In this document: piece by piece, positions 7,924 to 17,400 of the stretch
Numbering within the stretch: the stretch's first letter is position 1
Layout: every line of letters begins with the position of its first letter
Assembly (NCBI GenBank): GCA_034678485.1
Contig: JAXDBU010000040.1
Coordinates: forward strand, 1 to 64,000
Direction: 5' to 3'
Origin: PLanc-01 sp034678485
GTDB taxonomy: Bacteria; Planctomycetota; Phycisphaerae; Sedimentisphaerales; Anaerobacaceae
DNA: 64,000 bases
The notes under the pieces: model-generated
Told to the model about the DNA's origin: nothing
What the model saw: the letters and a program-made list of their open reading frames with translations, nothing else
Database searches by the model: none
Program-made: the position numbers and the translations under genes

Positions 7924-9444
7924 ATGGCCAAGAAATCCCCATCCGAGTCGAAAAAGGCCGGGACGGTCGGCAAACCCTCCTCGCTGGTCGATACCCGCGT
8001 CGTCTATTGCGGCGACAACCTCGACCAGCTCCGAAAGCTCCCCGATGCCTGCGTGGACCTCGTCTATATTGATCCGCCGTTCAACTCGAATCGCAACTAC
8101 GAGGTCTTCTGGGGCGAGACCAAGGAGAAACGCGCGTTCGAGGACCGTCACGCATCGACTGCGGCCTACATCGACTTCATGCGACCCCGCTGCGTCGAGC
8201 TGCACCGAGTCCTCAAGAAGACCGGCTCCTTCTACTATCATTGTGACTGGCACGCCAGCCACTACGTCAAGGTCATGCTCGACCAGATATTCGGAGAGAA
8301 CCAGTTCCAGAACGAGATCATCTGGAAACGCACAACTGCACATAGTGACACCAAGCAGTGGAACACGGTTCACGACAGTATCTTCTTCTTCATGAAAGGC
8401 GATACCTTTACTTGGAATCCGCAGTATGCCCCGCATTCGGCGGAATACCTCGCGAGCAAGTACAAGTACCAGGACCCGGACGGTAGACGCTTTCGTCTGG
8501 ATAATATGACAAGTCCAAATCCCCGTCCCAATATGATGTACGAGTGGCAAGGTTTTGTTTGTCCCGCGAAGGGATGGCGTTACTCAAAAGAGACGATGGC
8601 CAAATTGCATGCGCAGGGACGAATTTGGTATCCGGAGAGCAAATCGAAGCGACCTCAGTTGAAGAGGTATCTCGACGAGATGCCCGGAGTTCCTTTGACT
8701 ACCGTCTGGACAGATGTCTGGCCTGTCAACTCGCAGGCTGCCGAGCGTCTCGGCTATCCGACACAGAAACCCCTTGCCCTTCTGGATCGCATCATCAAGG
8801 CCAGTAGCAACGAAAACGACATTGTTCTCGACGCCTTCTGCGGTTGCGGGACGGCGCTGGTCGCGGCGGAGAACCTGGGTCGCCAGTGGATTGGGATCGA
8901 TATCTCGCCGACCGCCTGTCGCGTGATGGCCAAGCGTCTTCGGGACGTGTGCGGCATCAAAGAAGACGAGAAGCTCTGGCGGATCGGACGGGGCTTCGTC
9001 GTCCGCGACCTGCCCTGGACCGAGGCGCAACTGCACAAGATCCCACCGTTCGAGTTCGAGAACTGGGCGGTCATCGCGCTGGGCGGCATCCCGAACAAGG
9101 CCCAGGTGGGCGATATGGGCATCGACGGTCGGATCTTCCCCATCTCGTCGTTGCCGGCCAAACAGAAGGCGGTGAAGGGAGAAACCCCCGCCTTCGACGA
9201 GTTCCTGGACCACTGGTACCCGATCCAGGTCAAGCAAAAGGACAAGGTAGGCAGGCCCGATATCGACGCCTTCGAGGCGATGATGACGCGAGAGGATCGA
9301 CAGAAGGGGTTCTTCGTAGCGTTCGACTATACCCAGGACGCCCTGCACGAGATCGATGCCTTCTTCCGCAAGAGCGGCAAGGCCATCGTCGCGCTGACCG
9401 TCAAGGACATCCTCGAAGAGCAGATCGCGTACAAGCTGGCGTGA
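7924..9444 (+). CDS. DNA methyltransferase fused to Mrr-like restriction endonuclease domain
   Basis: A 506-residue two-part protein. Residues 25-340 are an N6-adenine/N4-cytosine methyltransferase of the beta class: the catalytic DPPF (50-53) comes first and the AdoMet motif DAFCGCGTA (303-311) comes late. The target-recognition segment probably lies between them (about 110-285). Residues 350-506 match the Mrr-type PD-(D/E)xK nuclease fold: FENWAVIALGG, then GIDGR with Asp401, then IQVKQ with Gln435 and Lys437, then VGRPDIDAFEAM. One polypeptide may therefore both modify and cut, like a compact restriction-modification system. ATG 7924 is chosen because the upstream frame translates repeat sequence. 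It is flanked by inverted repeats and has no other restriction gene nearby. Confidence 0.85.
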   Translation: MAKKSPSESKKAGTVGKPSSLVDTRVVYCGDNLDQLRKLPDACVDLVYIDPPFNSNRNYEVFWGETKEKRAFEDRHASTAAYIDFMRPRCVELHRVLKKTGSFYYHCDWHASHYVKVMLDQIFGENQFQNEIIWKRTTAHSDTKQWNTVHDSIFFFMKGDTFTWNPQYAPHSAEYLASKYKYQDPDGRRFRLDNMTSPNPRPNMMYEWQGFVCPAKGWRYSKETMAKLHAQGRIWYPESKSKRPQLKRYLDEMPGVPLTTVWTDVWPVNSQAAERLGYPTQKPLALLDRIIKASSNENDIVLDAFCGCGTALVAAENLGRQWIGIDISPTACRVMAKRLRDVCGIKEDEKLWRIGRGFVVRDLPWTEAQLHKIPPFEFENWAVIALGGIPNKAQVGDMGIDGRIFPISSLPAKQKAVKGETPAFDEFLDHWYPIQVKQKDKVGRPDIDAFEAMMTREDRQKGFFVAFDYTQDALHEIDAFFRKSGKAIVALTVKDILEEQIAYKLA

Positions 9445-9471
9445 CGATCGTCGTTGGGACGGGTCGCTCAG

Positions 9472-9547
9472 GGGGGGGCAAGGAGGCCAAGGGGGTCAAA
9501 GGGACCAAGAAGACCAATGTGAGCATCTTGACCCCCTTGACCCCCTT
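9472..9547 (-). repeat. right arm of inverted repeat flanking the methyltransferase gene
   Basis: Reverse-complement copy of 7780-7855, beginning 27 bases after the methyltransferase stop. The block AGACCAATGTGAGCATCTTG is identical to the left arm. The flanks consist of GGGGGTCAA/CCCCCTTGA heptamers. The arms could pair in a long transcript or be ends of a non-autonomous element; no transposase is visible. Confidence 0.85.
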
Positions 9548-9594
9548 GCGGTTCTTGGACCTGTCGTCAGGCGCAGTCGCCAGGGCCGACGGGG

Positions 9595-10236
9595 TTACTT
9601 CGTCTTTCGGGTCAGGGTGATGTCGCTCGGGAAGAGACGCTCGTCGCCGGCGTATTTCGTCACGAACGCCTGCAGGTCCTTCGGGAAAGCCGTCAGGATG
9701 AGACGGTCATCGACCACCTCGTGCGGGACGGCATTCGGCTCGGTCTGGATCAGTTCCTTGAGACGGTCGTCGTCCGTCATGCGGAGCACCAACTGCTCGC
9801 CGACGGAATCGACCCGGAGGAATGTGTGGACCGGCTGGAAAAAGAAAGCGTTATAGACGAGTTTCATCTTCTCGGCGTCCTGTTCGCCCGAGGGGAATCG
9901 ATCAGGGAAGATGTCGAGGAATCGCCGCTCGCCCAGCTTGACCAGGCAGACGGCGAAGGAACCCTTGCGGCCTTCCTCGTCCGTGAGGTTCAGGCGGTAG
10001 AACTTCGTGATGTCCTCCTTCCAGGATTCGAGAAGACCCACGGCGGCGGTTTCATCCAGCCGCGAAAACTCCCAGCTATTGCGGGGATCATTCGGATCGT
10101 CCACCCACGTCCCGACGAGCTTCTCATCGAAGGCGATCTCGTCCTTTGTGAACAGGGGGTTCAGCGAAACGACAGGCACGCAGCCGGCCAACAGGGCCGC
10201 CAGCAGATAGAATGCAGCTTTCTTCGTTCGTATCAT
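9595..10236 (-). CDS. hypothetical lipoprotein
   Basis: A 213-residue protein with a clear lipoprotein signal: basic start (MIRTKK), a hydrophobic run and the lipobox LLAGC with Cys19. The mature part is soluble and mixed alpha/beta. Segments such as VGTWVDDPNDPRNSWEFSR and the spacing of aromatic residues resemble small lipocalin-like or stress-associated lipoproteins, but I do not recognise a named family. GAAAGGAGAG precedes the ATG at 10236. It is divergent from the YncE/phosphoesterase gene across a 92-base gap. Its function is unknown. Confidence 0.8.
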   Translation of the reverse strand: MIRTKKAAFYLLAALLAGCVPVVSLNPLFTKDEIAFDEKLVGTWVDDPNDPRNSWEFSRLDETAAVGLLESWKEDITKFYRLNLTDEEGRKGSFAVCLVKLGERRFLDIFPDRFPSGEQDAEKMKLVYNAFFFQPVHTFLRVDSVGEQLVLRMTDDDRLKELIQTEPNAVPHEVVDDRLILTAFPKDLQAFVTKYAGDERLFPSDITLTRKTK

Positions 10237-10328
10237 GGTCTCTCCTTTCACTTCGAGTTCGCACGTATTACAATCATCCCGTTCGGTCATTCTACTACAG
10301 GCGTGCAAGAGAAGAAAGGACGTACCTC

Positions 10329-12986
10329 ATGTCATCATTGTTTGTGCTACTGCTGGCCGGGGTTTCCTTGACGTTCGCATCCTCAGGCAGTGAACCGGTG
10401 GGCGAGATCGGGCCGGGACGATACATGACGCCCATCCACCAGGTGCTCACGCCGACCGGCATCCAGGTCGAGTTGCCCGGCATGCGTCCGCAGGCTCTGG
10501 CGCTCAGTCCCGACGGCCGCCTGCTCGCGACATCGGGCAAGACGCAGGACCTCGTCCTGATCGATCCGAAGACGGGCCAGATCAAGCAGCGGATCGCTCT
10601 GCCTTCCGGGGAACTGCTGGACCCCGACGACGTCTCCTCGCACATCCTCAAGCCCGACAAGTCCGGCCAACTCAGCTTCACCGGCCTGGTGTTCAGTCCG
10701 GACGGCTCGCGGATCTACCTCTCGAACGTCAAGGGCGACGTCAAGGTCTTCCAAGTTGGCCCGGACGGACAGGTCGCCGGTCTGCGTCCCATCGCGTTGC
10801 CCGCGGCGAATGCCCCCTGGCGGAAGGAAGAGATCCCGGCCGGCCTGGCGATCTCGCGGGACGGTCGGCGCCTGTACGTGGTCTTGAATCTGTCCAACCA
10901 ACTGGCGGAAATCGACACGGAAACCGCCAAGGTACTCCGCTCGTGGCCGGTGGGCGTTGCGCCCTACGACGTCGTTCTGGTCGGCGACAAGGCCTACGTG
11001 AGCAACTGGGGCGGCCGGGTCCCGGACAAGGACAGTCTCACCGGTCCCGCCGGACAAGGGATGCGGGTGCGAGTCGATCCCGTCCGACACATCGCCAACG
11101 AAGGCTCGGTCTCCGTGATCCGTCTCGACCGGGACGCGCCCGTCGCGGAGATCATGGTCGGCCTGCACTCCTGTGGCCTGGCCGTCTCGCCCAAAGGACG
11201 CTACGTCGTCGTCGCCAACGCCGGCAGCGACACGCTCAGCGTGATCGACACCCGTACAGACACGGTGGCAGGAACGATCTGTGCCAAGCCGAACGCGGCC
11301 GATCTGTTCGGAGCCAGCCCGAATGCCCTGGCGTTCCATCCCTCGGGCGACACGCTCTACGTCGCCAACGGTACGCAGAATGCCATCGCGGTGTTCCGTT
11401 TCCATCCGAAGGAGGCGAAACTCCTGGGCCTGATCCCGGTGGGGTGGTTCCCCGGCGCGGTCCTCTACGACGCACCGCGTCGTCAGTTGGTGGTTGCGAA
11501 CATCAAGGGAATCGGCTCGACGAGGAGCCTCAAGAACGCCGATGCCGACGAGTACAACAGCCATCAGTACCATGGGACACTCTCGCTGGTGCCCGTTCCC
11601 AAGGCCAAAGAGCTGCCCATGCTGACAGGCCGCGTGCAGGAAAACTATCGGTATCCTCTGCTGAAGGAGGCCGCGAAGCCGGCGCGAGCGAACCAGCCCG
11701 CCCGCCCGGTCCCGGAACGGGTCGGCGAGCCGTCCGTCTTCGAGCACGTGGTCTACATCATCAAGGAGAACCGCACCTACGACCAGGTCCTCGGAGATGT
11801 CGCGGAAGGCAACGGCAATCCATCGCTGTGCATCTTCGGCGCCGAGATCACGCCCAACCAGCACAAGATGGTCCGCGACTTCGTCCTGCTGGACAACACC
11901 TACTGCTCCGGCATCCTCAGCGCCGACGGCCATCAGTGGTCGGACACCGCCTTCGCCACCGACTACATGGAGAAGTCGTTCGCTGGCTTCCCTCGCAGCT
12001 ATCCGGATGGCATGGAAGACAGCGATATCGACGCGCTGGCCTATGCCCCTTCGGGCTTCATTTGGGACAACGCGCTGGCGGGCGGCAAGTCGCTCCGCGT
12101 CTACGGCGAGTTCGCCATCACGGAGACCTCGTGGGCGACTCCCGGAAAGACGGGCAAGCCGACGTTTCTGGACTACTACCGGGATTTCACGGATCAGACA
12201 CACCAGATCAAGATCGGCAGCCGGCCCGCGATCGAGTCGCTGCGACCCCACCTGAACATGCAGACGGTCGGCTGGGACATGGACATCCCCGATGTCTTCC
12301 GAGCGGCACAGTTCATCAAGGAGCTGAAGGAGTACGAACGCAGCGGCAAGCTGCCCAATCTGATCATCATCTGCCTGCCGAATGACCACACGTCCGGGAC
12401 GCGGGCGGGCGCGCCGACGCCGGCCGCCCAGGTGGCGGACAATGACCTGGCCTTCGGGCAGATCGTGGAGGCGATCAGTCACAGCCCGTTCTGGGCCAAG
12501 ACCTGTATCTTCGCCATCGAGGACGATCCGCAGGCCGGCTGGGACCACGTCAGCGGCTACCGCACCACAGCCTACGTCGTGAGCCCGTACACCAAACGCG
12601 GCGCCGTCGTGAGCACGCAGTACAACACGACGAGCATTCTCCGCACGATGGAGCTGATGCTGGGCCTGCCGCCGATGAATCAGATCGACGCCACCGCGAC
12701 GCCCATGAGCGACTGCTTCACCGACATGCCGGACCTCACGCCGTATGTTGTGGTCCCCACGAATGTCCCGCTCGACCAGATGAACCCGGAGCCCAAACGA
12801 ATCTCGAACTCCCTGATGCGAAGGAACGCGATCGTCTCGGCGAAGCTGCCTCTGGAGCAGATCGACCGATGCCCCGAGGACGTGCTGAATCGCATCCTCT
12901 GGCACGCGATGAAAGGGCCGCACGAGCCCTATCCGCAGTGGGCGGTCCTCACGGACATCGAGGACGAAGAAGAGGAACGCGACTGA
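10329..12986 (+). CDS. bifunctional YncE-like beta-propeller / phosphoesterase
   Basis: An 885-residue exported protein. A signal peptide (about 1-20) is followed by a YncE/lactonase-like seven-bladed beta-propeller (about 40-430) with repeated ALSPDGRLL / LVFSPDGSRIYL / LAFHPSGDTLYVAN blades. A linker rich in Ala and Pro follows. The C-terminal phosphoesterase domain (about 470-800) has VVYIIKENRTYDQVLGD, typical of the PF04185/alkaline-phosphatase-superfamily core, and the metal-site segments LLDNTYCSGILSADGHQWS and FAIEDDPQAGWDHVSGYRT. The fusion is common in planctomycetes and acidobacteria. It probably hydrolyses a phospho- or sulfo-ester at the cell surface; the substrate is unknown. 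AAGGA lies upstream of ATG 10329. Confidence 0.87.
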   Translation: MSSLFVLLLAGVSLTFASSGSEPVGEIGPGRYMTPIHQVLTPTGIQVELPGMRPQALALSPDGRLLATSGKTQDLVLIDPKTGQIKQRIALPSGELLDPDDVSSHILKPDKSGQLSFTGLVFSPDGSRIYLSNVKGDVKVFQVGPDGQVAGLRPIALPAANAPWRKEEIPAGLAISRDGRRLYVVLNLSNQLAEIDTETAKVLRSWPVGVAPYDVVLVGDKAYVSNWGGRVPDKDSLTGPAGQGMRVRVDPVRHIANEGSVSVIRLDRDAPVAEIMVGLHSCGLAVSPKGRYVVVANAGSDTLSVIDTRTDTVAGTICAKPNAADLFGASPNALAFHPSGDTLYVANGTQNAIAVFRFHPKEAKLLGLIPVGWFPGAVLYDAPRRQLVVANIKGIGSTRSLKNADADEYNSHQYHGTLSLVPVPKAKELPMLTGRVQENYRYPLLKEAAKPARANQPARPVPERVGEPSVFEHVVYIIKENRTYDQVLGDVAEGNGNPSLCIFGAEITPNQHKMVRDFVLLDNTYCSGILSADGHQWSDTAFATDYMEKSFAGFPRSYPDGMEDSDIDALAYAPSGFIWDNALAGGKSLRVYGEFAITETSWATPGKTGKPTFLDYYRDFTDQTHQIKIGSRPAIESLRPHLNMQTVGWDMDIPDVFRAAQFIKELKEYERSGKLPNLIIICLPNDHTSGTRAGAPTPAAQVADNDLAFGQIVEAISHSPFWAKTCIFAIEDDPQAGWDHVSGYRTTAYVVSPYTKRGAVVSTQYNTTSILRTMELMLGLPPMNQIDATATPMSDCFTDMPDLTPYVVVPTNVPLDQMNPEPKRISNSLMRRNAIVSAKLPLEQIDRCPEDVLNRILWHAMKGPHEPYPQWAVLTDIEDEEEERD

Positions 12987-13020
12987 GCCGGGTCTGGAAT
13001 TGGGCGGACGACAGGCCTCT

Positions 13021-13130
13021 GTCATCCTGAGCCGCAGGCGAAGGATCTGGGCGTCGCGGGAGACGTTTCACTCGCACTCGAACGCACGTATGCGTTCTTG
13101 CGCCAGATACTTCGCTTTGCTCAGCATGAC
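13021..13130. repeat. 110-bp dispersed inverted-end repeat, copy 1
   Basis: The ends GTCATCCTGAGC...GCGAAGGATCTGG and ACTTCGCTTTGCTCAGCATGAC are inverted copies of each other (TCCTGAGC/GCTCAGCATGA type) around a variable centre. A second copy with the same ends is at 53447-53554. It resembles a widespread bacterial intergenic element whose translation reads FAQDD. It lies between two convergent genes. Confidence 0.75.
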
Positions 13131-13161
13131 AAATGCGGCTGAGAGTGCAGGATGCGATGCG

Positions 13162-14376
13162 TCATCGGTCCGCGTTGACCGCGTCGAGCATGGCGACGAT
13201 GTTCTCCGGCGGGACGTTGGCGAGGATGTTGTGCACCTGCTGGAAGACGAAGCCGCCGCCGGGAGCGAGGGTGCGTACTTGGTTCCGGACGTGCTCGGCC
13301 ACCTGCTTCGGACTGGCGCCGGCGAGGATCTCGCGGGTGTCGCAACCGCCGCCCCAGAAGGTGATGTCTCGGCCGAATTCCGCTTTCAGCTCCGCCGCAT
13401 TCATCCCGGCGCAGGTGATCTGGACGGGATTGATCGCGTCGAGGCCCGCTTCGATGAGGTGGGCAAGCAACTCGCGGACGCCGCCGCAGCAGTGGAGCAT
13501 GACCTTGACGTTCGCAAGCTCCTTCGCGCGATTCCAGAGCACCTTATGCCGCGGTTTGAAGAACTCGCAATACATCTTGGGACTGAGCATGGGACCCGTT
13601 TGCATACCGAGATCGTCGCCGAAGAGGATGATGTCGATGGAATCGCCCACGGCGCCGAGGAAGTTCTCCAGGTTGGCCAGATGGATCTCGACCAACTCGT
13701 CGAGGAAGCGATGGGCCTTTTGGGGCTCGCCCGCCAGGAGCATGAAGAAATTGTCCGCCCGGTAGAAGAACTGGCCGGTCTCGAAGAGGTTGCCTCCGAA
13801 CAGGCCGATGATGGCCCGGCTGGTGCTCTCGCGGAGGCGTTTGGCTCCCTTGCGAAGCGCCTGTGGATCGACCGGGCCGGGCGGTGCCGCGACGCCGGTC
13901 CACATGCACTCTCCAAAGGCTCTGCGGAGCAGTTGGGTGTCGTCCGATTCCGCGAGCGGAAAGTACGTCTGTTCGAAATAGAGCGTGCCGTCGGGCATGT
14001 GGGCGAAGACGGTTCCGGACTCGGACAGGATAACCCACCGGTCGGGCCGGCGCTCGATCCGGGTCCAGGCGGGGACGAGGCAGTCCGTGCCGTCAGGCAG
14101 GGTCCACGGCTTCCACGAATCGTTGGTGAGGGCGAAGCCCCGACCCATTTCGATGCAGTCGACGCCGAAGCGATTCAGCACGTCCTCATCGACGACCGCG
14201 AGCTGCTGGATCACGTCGTAGACGCGGACAGGTCTCGGCGGCAGGCCCAGGTACTTGCGGAGTTTGGGGTATGCCATCGCGGCGATGCCCGACGAGCGAT
14301 GTCCCGACAGATCGATCGGGACGCGGTCGGGCTCGACGTGGTTCAACGCGGCCAGGACTCTTTCTCTCGGTGTCAT
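13162..14376 (-). CDS. uroporphyrinogen decarboxylase (URO-D) family protein
   Basis: A 404-residue protein of the URO-D/MtaA superfamily with the TIM-barrel signatures MTPRERVLAALNHVEPDRVPID at the start, FGDDLGMQTGPMLSPKMYCEFFKP (about 275-298) and LHCCGGVRELL (about 316). The paired Cys in HCCGG and the length, longer than the HemE average of about 350, point away from haem synthesis. They favour the large family of corrinoid-methyltransferase-like or uncharacterised planctomycete URO-D proteins. The chosen start is the ATG just after a TATAAT box, so the message may be leaderless. Substrate unknown. Confidence 0.82.
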   Translation of the reverse strand: MTPRERVLAALNHVEPDRVPIDLSGHRSSGIAAMAYPKLRKYLGLPPRPVRVYDVIQQLAVVDEDVLNRFGVDCIEMGRGFALTNDSWKPWTLPDGTDCLVPAWTRIERRPDRWVILSESGTVFAHMPDGTLYFEQTYFPLAESDDTQLLRRAFGECMWTGVAAPPGPVDPQALRKGAKRLRESTSRAIIGLFGGNLFETGQFFYRADNFFMLLAGEPQKAHRFLDELVEIHLANLENFLGAVGDSIDIILFGDDLGMQTGPMLSPKMYCEFFKPRHKVLWNRAKELANVKVMLHCCGGVRELLAHLIEAGLDAINPVQITCAGMNAAELKAEFGRDITFWGGGCDTREILAGASPKQVAEHVRNQVRTLAPGGGFVFQQVHNILANVPPENIVAMLDAVNADR

Positions 14377-14383
14377 GGGGGGC

Positions 14384-14412
14384 ATTATAGTGCACCCGCG
14401 GGCCATTTACAA
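14384..14412 (-). promoter_or_regulatory. sigma-70-type promoter giving a probable leaderless URO-D message
   Basis: On the minus strand a perfect TATAAT occupies 14384-14389. It is preceded by a 17-base spacer and TTGTAA (14407-14412, four of six). Transcription would begin near 14377, at the start codon 14376, leaving no room for a ribosome site. Confidence 0.55.
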
Positions 14413-14498
14413 TTTGCGATTTGCCATTTACTATTTGACTGACGTTGTACGAAGATGCCGAATCACAAATGGTCGATGATGGAACTTGAGGGGCCAAC

Positions 14499-17400
14499 AT
14501 GTCTCGTTCGTATCCAAGCCAGTTTGTTCTTGTGTTGTCGATGTTGCTTGCGTTGGCGGGGTTCAACCCCCGCGTGTGGGCGCAGGACGCAAGCAGTGGA
14601 GACGGTGTGACGCTCTGGGAGATCGGGAAGGCGGACGGGAGCAACGCGGAGTTCGCCCTGGCGCCCGATGGCTACTCGCAGTTCAAGAGCGATGCGTTCT
14701 TTGTCGTCGGGGTCTCGACGCCGAAAGAGGATTGGCCCTACGTGCAGCCCGGCCCATCGGACAGTTGGGCAGGGGCGCGGTCGCATACGTCGATTGTGCT
14801 CTTCGGTCTGAAGACCCTCCCCGCAGAGGGCCAGTGCCAGCTCCAGTTCGATCTGATCGACACGCACAGCGCGGGTCCGCCAAGGCTGCGAGTGGAGGTG
14901 AATGGGCAGGCGTTCGAGCAGTCTCTGCCCAAGGGGGCAGGGGATGCCTCGATCAATGGCCAGCCCGAGAAGGGCCGCGAGCACAGATTCGCTATTGCCT
15001 TCCCGGTAAGTCTTCTCAAAATCGGCGACAACGAAGTTCGCATCACCACACGATCCGGCAGTTGGATGCTCTACGACTGCCTGGAACTGGTCGCGCCTCC
15101 CGGCGGCGAGCAGAGCGATGTGCAGTCGCGAACCCTTCTGGATGAGGTCCGATCCGTGCGGGCGCTGCGGGAGCAGGATGGCCGACTGTTCCAGCCGGTC
15201 ACGGTGACCCTGCGCCATTTCGGAGACGAAGCGGATGGCGTCGTGCGGTTCACGAAGGGGCCTGCGAAGTCTCTGCGTCTGACTCAGGGGGTCCAGGAGG
15301 TGGAACTGATGGCCGACGCGGTCGAGACCCCGGTGAAGGGCCAGGTCACGATCGAGATCGCCGGCAAGACGGTTGCGACCCGCGAGGTCTCGCTCAAGCC
15401 GGTGAGGAAACTCACGGTGTACATCACGCCGCACTCGCACACCGACATCGGCTACACCGAGATCCAAACCGCCATCGAAGCCAGGCAGGTGCAGAACCTC
15501 CTGGACGGTATCGCCGCAGCCAGGCGGACAGCGAGCTATCCCGAGGGCTCGCGTTTCGTCTGGAACGTCGAGGTCCTCTGGGCGGCCGATCTCTACTTGC
15601 GTCGGCTCAATGACCAGCAACGTGCGGAGTTCCTGGATACGGTCAAGAGCGGGCAGGTTGTCCTCAACGGGATGTATCTCAACGAGCTGACAGGCTTATG
15701 CCGCCCAGAGGAGCTGGTTCGCCTGTTCAAGTACTCGACCGATCTGGCCGCGAAGACCGGCGTGCCGATCGACGCCGCGATGATCTCCGACGTCCCCGGC
15801 TACACCTGGGGCACGGTCACCGCCATGGCGCAGGCGGGCATCCGGTACTTCTCCGTCGCGCCGAACTACTTCGACCGCATCGGTACGATCCTCCGCGAAT
15901 GGGAGAACAAGCCGTTCTACTGGGTGGGACCGGACGGCCAGTCCAAGGTGCTCGTCTGGATTCCGTTCTGGGGCTACGCCATGTCTCATCGCTACGGACA
16001 GATGTCGCCCCGGCTCGTCGAGGACTTCTCCGACGGTTTGGAGCAGCGAGGCTATCCGTTCGACATTGCGTACGTGCGATGGAGCGGCCATGGCGACAAC
16101 GCGGTGCCCGACCCTGTGATCTGCGAGTTCGTGAAGGACTGGAACGCGAAGTATGTCTGGCCGCGATTCGTCATCTCCGGCACGAGCGAGGCGTTCCGCG
16201 CGTTCGAGCAGCGTTACGGCGACAAGCTGCCTCTCGTGCGAGGCGACTGGACGCCGTACTGGGAGGATGGCGCGGGCTCCTCTTCTCTGGAGACCGCGAT
16301 GAACCGCGCCAGCTCCGACCGGCTGGCGCAGGCGGAGACGCTCTTTGCGATGCTCAAGCCCAGCGAGTATCCTGCGGCAGCCTTCGAGGATGCCTGGAAC
16401 GCGGTGCTTCTATACTCCGAGCACACGTGGGGCGCCTGGTGCAGCGTCAGCGAGCCGCAGCGGAAAGAAACGCTGGAGCAGTGGGAAATCAAGCGAGGCT
16501 ATGCAGAATCGGCGGACAAGCAATCTCGCGAGTTGCTGGCTGCGGCGGTGAGCGCCGGCGGGGATGCAGTGGATGTCTTCAACACGCTCTCCTGGCCTCG
16601 CACGGAGTTGGTGACCCTGTCGAAAGATCTCTCCGCCGCGGGCGACCGGGTCCTCGATGAGTCGGGCAAGGTCGTCCCGTCGCAGCGGCTGGCTTCAGGT
16701 GAGCTGGTCTTCCTTGCGAGGGATGTGCCGCCTTTTGCGGCCCGTCGCTATACTGTGGTCTCAGGCGTGCCGCGCACCAAGGGGCGGGCCGCTGCGCAGG
16801 GGGCCACGCTGGACAACGGCGTCGTTCGCCTGCGAGTGGACGAGCAGACCGGCGGCATCGTCGAAGTGACCGTGAAAGGGATCAAGGGCAACTTCGCCGA
16901 CACGAGCGGCGGCGAGGCGTTGAACGATTATCTGTACCTGATCGGAGACGATCTGAAAGACCTCCAACGCAATGACGCGGTGAGCATCCGCGTCGGTGAG
17001 AACGGCCCGCTGGTCGCGTCACTGGTCGTCGAGTCCGCCGCGCCGGGTTGCAGGACGCTCACACGAGAGCTTCGCGTTGCCGCCGGACTCGACTACATCG
17101 AGATTATCAACACCTTGGACAAGGAGCGATTGCAGGCGAAGAGCTACCACGCGAAGGAAGGCAAGGAGAGCGTCAATTTCGGATTCCCCTTTGCGGTGCC
17201 GGGCGGCGAAGTGCTTCTCGACATCCCGCTGGGCGTGATGCGTCCGGACGCGGACCAGATGCCCAGTGCCTGCAAGAACTGGTTCACCGTGGGGCGCTGG
17301 GCCGACGTTTCGAACGCTGATTACGGCGTCACGTGGGTGACGCTCGACGCGCCGTTGCTGCAGGTGGGCGGGATCACCGCGACCCTGCTGAACTCGCAGA

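Noticed and set aside
9472..9547. Inverted-repeat arm read as a simple terminator of the methyltransferase gene
   Set aside because: The arm does not fold on itself into a stable stem; its partner is 1.6 kb away on the other side of the gene.
10383..13025. 880-residue open frame antisense to the YncE/phosphoesterase gene
   Set aside because: Long antisense frames are common at this GC content; the plus-strand product has well-defined propeller and phosphoesterase motifs.
13162..14376. Assignment of the URO-D family gene as hemE
   Set aside because: The protein is longer than HemE, has a paired-cysteine HCCGG motif and lies in no haem context.
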